A stretch of DNA of 64,000 bases from CAWEYO01 sp963813315 (GTDB lineage: Bacteria; Pseudomonadota; Alphaproteobacteria; Rhizobiales; Rhizobiaceae): contig CAWEYO010000019.1 of assembly GCA_963813315.1 (NCBI GenBank), forward strand, positions 1-64,000. The letters are read 5' to 3'. The notes below the pieces were generated by a model that was not told the origin of the DNA, ran no database searches, and saw only the letters and a program-made list of their open reading frames with translations. The position numbers and the translations under genes were made by a program. Positions 58,064 through 64,000 of the stretch are shown in pieces (the first letter of the stretch is position 1; each line of letters begins with the position of its first letter).

Positions 58064-58941
58064 GGCGCTTGTCTCCCCAGCGAATGCACGTAGAGCGCCA
58101 GTATTTTGATGTCGACCGGCGAGAGGCGCGCGCCCCAATGCGGCATATGCCCCTGCCGCCCCGAATAGACGGTCGCGTAGATCGATTGGGCATCGCCGCC
58201 ATAAATCCAGTTCGCATCGGTCAGGTCCGGAGCTCCCATTTCAGCCTTGCCTTTGGCATCCGGACCATGACAGGCGACGCAATTCGCCGTGAAAACCTCC
58301 CGCCCTGCCTTGATGTGCTCCGCATCGGCGGCCTCGTCGCCGCCACCCGTCGACAACGACCCGACATAGGCTACGACATCGCGTATCTGCGTACGATCGA
58401 GTACCCCGTCGTGACCGAAGGCCATCATCTGGGACGTCCGGGTTTCGCCGTTCGTCGAATTGATGCCGACGCGAATGGTTTCCGCGATGGCTTCGGGTTC
58501 GCCGCCCCACAGCCAGGCTTTTGCGGTGAGGTCTGGAAAGCCTTTGCCGCCGGTGGCGTTGGCCCCATGGCAGGCGGCGCAATTGTCGGCAAACAGCGTG
58601 CGTCCCGCATCCTTGACATGGCCCATCAATTCACTGTCCGCCTCGACCGCGGCGAAATCCTCCGCGGCGATACGGTCCATCCATTGGGAGCGGTCTGCCG
58701 CCGCCTCTTCGATCTGCTGTGCAACGACCTGCCGCTGGTCGATTCCAAGGAGGCCCTTCGTATAGGTCGCCCCGAGCGGCCACGCCGGCATCAGGATCCA
58801 ATAGCCGATCGCGAACAATGCTCCGGCGGCAAGGAAATACAGCACGAAGCGAGGCACGGGGGTGTCGAGTTCCTCGATCCCGTTCCATTCGTGCCCGGTC
58901 GTCATGCGACCGGTGACCGGGTCACGTTGACCTACGTCCAC
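58060..58941 (-). CDS. ccoP: cbb3 oxidase diheme cytochrome c subunit CcoP/FixP
   Basis: The 293-residue protein has one N-terminal transmembrane helix (PRFVLYFLAAGALFAIGYWI) and two cytochrome c domains with CxxCH motifs, NCAACHGANATGG and NCVACHGPDAKGK. Distal Met residues lie near TSQMMAFGHDG and GHMPHWGARL. It passes electrons from the bc1 complex or soluble cytochrome c to CcoO. It overlaps the ccoQ stop by about 10 bp and starts with GTG. Confidence 0.93.
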   Translation of the reverse strand: MDVGQRDPVTGRMTTGHEWNGIEELDTPVPRFVLYFLAAGALFAIGYWILMPAWPLGATYTKGLLGIDQRQVVAQQIEEAAADRSQWMDRIAAEDFAAVEADSELMGHVKDAGRTLFADNCAACHGANATGGKGFPDLTAKAWLWGGEPEAIAETIRVGINSTNGETRTSQMMAFGHDGVLDRTQIRDVVAYVGSLSTGGGDEAADAEHIKAGREVFTANCVACHGPDAKGKAEMGAPDLTDANWIYGGDAQSIYATVYSGRQGHMPHWGARLSPVDIKILALYVHSLGRQAP

Positions 58942-59102
58942 GGCTTGTCATCCTTGTCGAGAATGCTTTTCTTTGCACGATCGAAGCGGCTGCGGTTGGA
59001 CGGCCAGAGGGCATAGACCAGCACACAGATCGCAAGCGCGATGAGGTAGAAGAGCCCCCAGCTCTTGGCGAACGCAACCACGGACTCATAATCGAGGTCC
59101 AT
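58932..59102 (-). CDS. ccoQ: cbb3 oxidase subunit CcoQ/FixQ
   Basis: The start MDLDYESVVAFAKSWGLFYL gives a 56-residue single-span protein (IALAICVLVYALWPSNRSRF) ending KDDKPWT. It begins 5 bp after the ccoO stop. CcoQ stabilises the contact of CcoP with the CcoNO core. Confidence 0.9.
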   Translation of the reverse strand: MDLDYESVVAFAKSWGLFYLIALAICVLVYALWPSNRSRFDRAKKSILDKDDKPWT

Positions 59103-59106
59103 AGCC

Positions 59107-59838
59107 TCACTCCTCCACCGCCGCCGCCTTGTCGTAGGCGGCCTTCGTAAGCTGGCCAAGAATCTGCAGATAGGCGACCAGCGCGTCCATCTCGGTCAAC
59201 CGCGCGGCGTCGCCGTCGAAGGCGCGCACGTGCGTGGCTGCGCCGTAACGCTCGCTCACGCCGGTTGCGAAGCTGCTGTCGGGCGCGGCCTGCCCGAAGG
59301 CGTCAGCAGGGGCGCTGGCAATCATCTCGTCGGTGTAGGGCACGCCTACCGATCTCAGCGCTTCGAGATGCAGGCCGAGATCGTCGACCTCCAGCGAATT
59401 GCGATGCAGCCAAGCATAGGATGGCATGACCGACTGAGGCACGACATCGCGCGGATTGACAAGATGCGCGACCTGCCACGCATCCGAGTATTTTTCCCCT
59501 ACGCGGGCGATGTCGGGTCCGGTCCGCTTCGACCCCCACAGCATGGGGTGATCGTACTTGGACTCGACCGCCAGCGAATATGGTCCGTAGCGCTCGACCT
59601 CGTCGCGCAGCGTGCGGATCATCTGCGAATGGCAGGCGTAGCAGCCTTCGCGCATGTAGATGTTTCGGCCGGCAAGCTCGAGCGGAGTGTAGACGCGCAT
59701 GTCGGGTGCATCCTCCACCGTCTCGTGGATGGTGAAGAGCGGCGCGATCTCGACGAAGCCGCCGATCGAGGCGACGCCGAGAATAGCGAGCACGAAGCCG
59801 ATGGCGCTGCGTTCGATCTTGCGATGGAATTCGGGCAT
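59107..59838 (-). CDS. ccoO: cbb3 oxidase monoheme cytochrome c subunit CcoO/FixO
   Basis: The 243-residue protein has an N-terminal transmembrane anchor (IGFVLAILGVASIGGFVEIA), the heme c motif REGCYACHSQMIRTL and conserved GPYSLAVESKYDHPMLWGSK and PQSVMPSYAWL, the latter with the distal Met. It accepts electrons from CcoP and gives them to the heme b in CcoN. It starts 7 bp after ccoN ends. Confidence 0.95.
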   Translation of the reverse strand: MPEFHRKIERSAIGFVLAILGVASIGGFVEIAPLFTIHETVEDAPDMRVYTPLELAGRNIYMREGCYACHSQMIRTLRDEVERYGPYSLAVESKYDHPMLWGSKRTGPDIARVGEKYSDAWQVAHLVNPRDVVPQSVMPSYAWLHRNSLEVDDLGLHLEALRSVGVPYTDEMIASAPADAFGQAAPDSSFATGVSERYGAATHVRAFDGDAARLTEMDALVAYLQILGQLTKAAYDKAAAVEE

Positions 59839-59844
59839 CGCGCG

Positions 59845-61503
59845 TCACTCTCCGGGCTGAACCGCGCTGTCGCGCGCGAAAGCCGGCACATCGGTGTCGG
59901 CGCCTTTTTCGGCCAACCGGCTGCCAGCCTCGCGGATCGTCATCAGGACGTTGTAGGTGCCGACGATTGCGCCGAGCAGGAACAGAAGACCTCCGATGGT
60001 GCGCGCGATATAGTAGGGGTGCATCGCCACCAGCGAGTCGACGAAGGAATAGGCGAGCGTGCCGCTCTCGTTGTAGGTGCGCCACATCAGGCCCTGAATG
60101 ATGCCCGAGTTCCACATCGAGAAGACGTAGACGATGGTGCCCGACAGCGCGAGCCAGAAATGCACTTCCACGAGCTTCGGGGAATACATCGCGCGACGCT
60201 TCCATAGCCATGGCACCACCGCGTAGATCGACCCGAAGGTGATCATTGCGACCCAGCCGAGCGCGCCGGCATGAACGTGGCCGACAGTCCAGTCGGTGTA
60301 ATGCGACAGCGAATTTACTGCCCGGACAGCCATGAACGACCCCTCGAAAGTGCTGAGGCCGTAGAATACCGCGGCGACCATCATGAAGCGCAGTGTGGCG
60401 TCGTCGCGCACCTTGTCCCAGGCACCGTTGAGAGTTGCCAGCGCGTTGCCGGCGGAGGCCCAGGAAGGCACCAGCAGCACGACCGAGAAGGTCATGCCGA
60501 GCGTCTGCACCCATTGAGGCAGGGCCGTATAGTGAAGATGATGCGAGCCCGCCCACATGTACATGAAGGTGATGCCCCAGAAGCTGATGATGGAAAGCCG
60601 GTATGAAAAGATCGGCCGGTCGGCGCGCTTCGGCAGATAGTAGTACATCATGCCCAGGAAGCCCGCCGTCAGGAAGAACGCGACCGCGTTGTGGCCGTAC
60701 CACCATTGCGTCATTGCGTCCTGCACGCCGGAGAAGAGCGAGTAGCTCTTTGCGTGACCAAGCGAGACCGGCACGGCGAGGTTGTTGACGATGTGCAGAA
60801 CGGCAACGACCAGGATGAACGCCATGTAGTACCAGTTGGCGACGTAGATGTGCGGTTCCTTCCGCCGCGCCAGCGTCCGGATATAAATCAGGAAGTAGAC
60901 GACCCAGACGATCACCAGCCAAATGTCGGCATACCATTCCGGTTCCGCGTATTCCTTGGACTGGGAAACCCCCAACAGATAGCCGGTGGCCGCGAGTACG
61001 CAAAACAGGTTGTAGCCGACCAGCACAAACCAGGGGCTCACCTGGTCGGGCAACCGGGCGCGGGTCGTGCGCTGCAGGACGTGGAATGACGTTGCGATAA
61101 GTGCGTTGCCACCGAAACCGAAGATCACGCCGCTTGTATGGACGGGCCGCAGCCTGCCGAAGCTCGCCCAGGCGGCATCGAATGTAAGCTCAGGCCAGGC
61201 GAGCAGCGCGGCCACCCAGACGCCGACGAACATCCCGATCACGCCCCAGATCATCGCCAGCACGACACCGACCTTGGTCGGATCGTCATAATAACCCGCC
61301 AGGCGCGTGGGATCGGGTTCCGGCTCGTAGTACTGGGAAAGGACAGCGAACATCAGGCCGATGCCGGCAATCAGGACAATCGCGCCGTGCGTTCCGAGAG
61401 TATCGGACCTGCCGAGGGCGGCCATTGCCAGTCCGGCAAGCGAGACCATGAAAAGAATGGCGAGGGCAATCCGGCGCTCGCCGGACGTGAGTTGCGCGAT
61501 CAT
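59845..61503 (-). CDS. ccoN: cbb3 oxidase catalytic subunit CcoN/FixN
   Basis: The start MIAQLTSGERRIALAILFMV at 61503 follows GCAGGAGGCCAGGAGG. The 552-residue protein has about twelve to fourteen helices and all key signatures: RPVHTSGVIFGFGGNALIA, WWYGHNAVAFFLTAGFLGMM with its Cu_B His, SHHLHYTALPQWVQTLGM, and DWTVGHVHAGALGWVA with heme ligands. It contains the heme b and heme b3/Cu_B site and reduces O2 with high affinity, supporting microaerobic respiration. The upstream in-frame extension to 62004 is not coding. Confidence 0.95.
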   Translation of the reverse strand: MIAQLTSGERRIALAILFMVSLAGLAMAALGRSDTLGTHGAIVLIAGIGLMFAVLSQYYEPEPDPTRLAGYYDDPTKVGVVLAMIWGVIGMFVGVWVAALLAWPELTFDAAWASFGRLRPVHTSGVIFGFGGNALIATSFHVLQRTTRARLPDQVSPWFVLVGYNLFCVLAATGYLLGVSQSKEYAEPEWYADIWLVIVWVVYFLIYIRTLARRKEPHIYVANWYYMAFILVVAVLHIVNNLAVPVSLGHAKSYSLFSGVQDAMTQWWYGHNAVAFFLTAGFLGMMYYYLPKRADRPIFSYRLSIISFWGITFMYMWAGSHHLHYTALPQWVQTLGMTFSVVLLVPSWASAGNALATLNGAWDKVRDDATLRFMMVAAVFYGLSTFEGSFMAVRAVNSLSHYTDWTVGHVHAGALGWVAMITFGSIYAVVPWLWKRRAMYSPKLVEVHFWLALSGTIVYVFSMWNSGIIQGLMWRTYNESGTLAYSFVDSLVAMHPYYIARTIGGLLFLLGAIVGTYNVLMTIREAGSRLAEKGADTDVPAFARDSAVQPGE

Positions 61504-61755
61504 CCTCCTGGCCTCCTGCATGCTGGTACATGAGCGCTGGATGCGCAAAAATCGCCATTTGCAGCCAGCCATGGAGAATTTTCGGTCAGGCTTTTGCGGT
61601 TCTGACTCACAGCCCTCTCCTGATACCAACGATTGGCTATGTGAGGGGATGCTACTATACCCCGCAGTCTCCGAACAAGACTCGGACTTCTCATACGAAG
61701 TGCGCTTTGCCCGGATGCAAACAGTCATCGGAACTTCGTGCGCCTCGGCAGCGTT

Positions 61756-61863
61756 GCTAATGCATGTCGCCCAAAAGTGCGCAGCGGTTTTGGGACAACG
61801 ACATGCACAGAAACAAAGCCTAAAGCGCGTCGCATGAATCCGTTTCGCTGCGACGCGCTTTAG
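61756..61863 (-). repeat. RIME-like palindromic repeat, copy B (inverted)
   Basis: It matches copy A in reverse orientation, with the same GCTAATGCATGTCGCCC edge and GCGCTTTAG edge. Copies A and B stand as inverted repeats on either side of the copper/cbb3 gene block. Confidence 0.75.
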
Positions 61864-61885
61864 GCATCCGCAACAGGAGCCAATC

Positions 61886-62149
61886 ATGGACCGGACGCCG
61901 TTCGACAGCCCGGTATGCCTCAGGATCGGGCCGCAAAGCACGATGCGTGAGGTAAAATCGGCCAAGGGTGCTTGCGAGTGCCTCATCGACTGGCCCCACG
62001 CCAACCGGGGCGGTCCCGCTTATCGTGAGGCTGTCGATGCCTGCAACGCTGCAATTTCGGGCACAGGGACGGCTGAAGCGGCGCGCGCCGCTTTCATTCG
62101 CGCCGCAGAGGAAAGCGGAATGCTTGAGACGGAAAAGACCATGCGGTGA
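61886..62149 (+). CDS. DUF982 domain protein
   Basis: The 87-residue product has the DUF982 pattern: an Arg-containing N-terminus (MREVKSAKGACECLIDWP), then RGGPAYREAVDACNAAISG and AARAAFIRAAEESGM. The family is nearly restricted to Rhizobiales; its function is unknown. It lies between RIME-like copies B and C. ACAGGAGCCAATC precedes the ATG. Confidence 0.75.
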   Translation: MDRTPFDSPVCLRIGPQSTMREVKSAKGACECLIDWPHANRGGPAYREAVDACNAAISGTGTAEAARAAFIRAAEESGMLETEKTMR

Positions 62150-62214
62150 CTACCCGCATGGTCCTAAAATGCCGCCGGGGCATGACGAAAAATGGTGTCA
62201 TCCTCCCAGCTAAA

Positions 62215-62315
62215 TAAAGCGCGTCGCGGCGAAATGGATTCATGCGACGCGCTTTAGGCTGTTGTTCTGTCGTTATCCCAAAACCGCTGCGCATTTTTGG
62301 GCGACATGCATTAGC
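62215..62315 (+). repeat. RIME-like palindromic repeat, copy C
   Basis: Same orientation as copy A and slightly shorter (a few bases missing between the two palindromes). It lies 7 bp downstream (in coordinates) of no gene but right next to the aldehyde dehydrogenase stop codon, so it could act as its transcription terminator. Confidence 0.75.
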
Positions 62316-62321
62316 CGGATG

Positions 62322-63750
62322 TCATGCGTCGTAGCCGACGATTCCCTTGATTTCGAGAAAATCGTGGATGCCCCACTCGGCATATTCGCGACCGTTGCCC
62401 GACTGCTTGTAACCGCCGAAGGGCGCAAAGGTGTCCCAAGCCGGATAGTTGAGATCGACCTGCCCCGCACGCAGGCGCAACGCGACCCTTCGGGCGGCCT
62501 CGATATCCCGTGACTGCACAAAGGCAGCAAGCCCATAGACCGTGTCGTTTGCGATGCGGATCGCATCCTCTTCGTCCGCATAGGAAAGCACCGACAGCAC
62601 CGGCCCGAAGATTTCCTCGCGTGCGATCGTCATGTCTGGCGTGACGTGACCGAAAACAGTCGGGCGGACATAGTACCCCCGATTGAGCCCCTCGGGCCTT
62701 CCCGGACCTCCCGCTACCAGAGATCGCGCCTTCGGCGATGCCGGTTTCGATCAGGTGCTGGATCTTGTCATACTGGGCCTGGCTCACGACCGGTCCGAGC
62801 TTGGTTTCCGTCGATCCTGGATTGCCGACCTTGAAGCTTGCGGCAGCATCCCCGGCGATCGCCAGAGCTTCTTCGTGCAGGGCCGCCGGCACCAGCATCC
62901 GGGTCGGCGCAACGCACGTCTGGCCGCTGTTGCTGAAGCAGCCTTCGACACCCTTGCGGACGGCCGTGGACAGATCGGCGTCGGGCAGGATGATGTTCGG
63001 CGACTTGCCGCCAAGCTCCTGCGCCACGCGCTTGACGGTTTCGGCGGCCGTCTTTGCGACGACAATGCCGGCCCGCGTCGAACCGGTGAAGGAAACCATG
63101 TCGACGTCGGGATGCCCGGCCAGCACCTGACCGACTTCCGACCCGGTTCCGTTGACGAGATTGAAAACGCCCTTGGGAGTGCCGGCCGCGTGCATGACCT
63201 CGGCAAAGATGATGCCGCTGATCGGTGCGATCTCGCTGGGCTTGAGGACGACGGTACAACCGGCTGCCAGCGCCGGAGCGACCTTGCAGACGATCTGATT
63301 GAGCGGCCAGTTCCATGGTGTGATAAGGGCGCAGACGCCGATCGGCTCCTTGACCACCATCGTCTTGCCGCGCTTGTGGCTGAACTCGTAGTCCTCCAGC
63401 GCCGCGATAGTCGCTTTCATATGGGCCTGACCGGCCCAGGCCTGAGCCTCGCGAGCCATCGTGATCGGTGCACCCATTTCCTGCGACACCGCCTGCGCGA
63501 TGTCCTCATAGCGCGCGTTGTATTCGCTCAGAATCCGGCGAAGCAGCGCAAGCCGCTCGACCTTGCTCCATTGCGAAAAGACCGGAAACGCAGCCTTGGC
63601 AGCGGCCACGGCGCGATCCACATCGGCTGCCGATCCGGCTGAGATCGCGGTGTAGGCTTCCTCGGTGGAAGGATCGACGACATCGAGCCGCGCCGGGATG
63701 GCCGGATCCACCCACTCGCCGTTGATATAAAATCGCAAATGATTGTTCAC
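62322..63750 (-). CDS. NAD(P)-dependent aldehyde dehydrogenase (one frameshift)
   Basis: The start is GTG 63750 (NNHLRFYINGEWVDPA). Motifs are NADP-site TPWNWPLNQIV, substrate-binding VSFTGSTRAG, catalytic Glu in AQELGGKSPN and catalytic Cys in CFSNSGQTCVAP. An indel near 62680 joins to MTIAREEIFGPVLSVL and PFGGYKQSGNGREYAEWG. The length of about 475 residues is standard for the superfamily; substrate specificity cannot be deduced. Upstream DNA to the window edge shows no gene. Confidence 0.88.
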
Positions 63751-64000
63751 GCCGTCACTCCGCTGTCTGTTGCTGACCAAGGTCCCTGCTATTTGCAGAT
63801 TTGTCGGCGGTCCGCTCGGATTTTTTCGAACTCCCGGCCATTTTTTCCTGATTTCGTTCAAGCCTGACTGAAACTCGTCGCGGCTGGCAGCGATGGCGAA
63901 TTGTGCGCTGACACCGTCGCACCGGAAATCGCTGCGCGACGCGCGGCTCTGTATCGTGATCTTCCTCACAGACGCGCAGCCAAATCTCCGGTCACATTGT

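Noticed and set aside
61504..61755. FNR/FixK box upstream of ccoN
   Set aside because: I looked for TTGAT-N4-ATCAA-like palindromes on both strands and found none, so no oxygen control site is claimed.

Overview
The window looks like a chromosomal segment of a high-GC alphaproteobacterium of the order Rhizobiales, probably of the Mesorhizobium/Phyllobacteriaceae type. The evidence is three copies of a roughly 108 bp RIME-like palindromic repeat, a DUF982 gene, a fix-type cbb3 oxidase cluster, gene-transfer-agent (GTA) remnants and SAM-domain class III cyclases. No rRNA, complete tRNA or CRISPR array was found. At least two dozen otherwise well-conserved genes carry one or more single-base frameshifts. 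In several of them the correct frame restores an exact ATGA overlap with the next gene, so most shifts look like base-calling indels rather than decay. Frameshifted genes are given as full spans.

Layout. 1-7.7 kb: a SAM/cyclase/AAA/TPR regulator running off the left edge, an IS630 copy beside a second cyclase fragment, and a divergent pair of an exported MBL-fold hydrolase and a winged-helix/alpha-beta-hydrolase fusion. 7.7-11.3 kb: a gene-poor patch with an iteron-like repeat cluster, a truncated GTA tail segment, the 3' half of a tRNA-Lys (a likely attachment-site scar) and an orphan terminator. 11.3-15.7 kb: an unknown toroid-like protein, a DUF1269 protein and a membrane/TPR regulator. 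15.9-26.8 kb: two arylsulfatases, an exported HAD phosphatase, a PQQ quinoprotein, a cyanide-insensitive quinol oxidase (cioAB) and two paralogous exported proteins, plausibly one periplasmic oxidation/stress unit. 27-30.3 kb: MarC, a phospholipase-C-like phosphoesterase and a small ORF.

30.6-38.7 kb is a catabolic locus. A GntR/FCD regulator lies divergent from an operon for an SMP-30 lactonase, a complete sugar ABC importer, a VOC protein, a D-2-hydroxyacid dehydrogenase, an RraA-type aldolase and a cupin, with a perfect palindrome in the divergent promoter. An intact IS5-family element (39.07-40.37 kb) truncates the next block.

40.4-48.5 kb is a prophage or phage-satellite remnant, read right to left: tyrosine integrase, small ORFs, an AlpA-like regulator, Toprim primase, RecA-like RepA helicase, a two-subunit Topo VI-like type IIB topoisomerase and a P27-family small terminase. 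The topoisomerase is the most interesting system here: a GHKL B subunit translationally coupled to an A subunit with a tandem-Tyr motif and a Toprim domain.

48.6-64 kb: a large RTX protein with an internal duplication, an ICMT-like methyltransferase, a DUF1194 vWA protein, a PCu(A)C copper chaperone, and the cbb3 operon ccoNOQP with a small membrane protein, a DUF2189 protein, ccoI and ccoS (no ccoG or ccoH). Inverted RIME copies bracket the copper/cbb3 block. A DUF982 gene and an aldehyde dehydrogenase complete the window.
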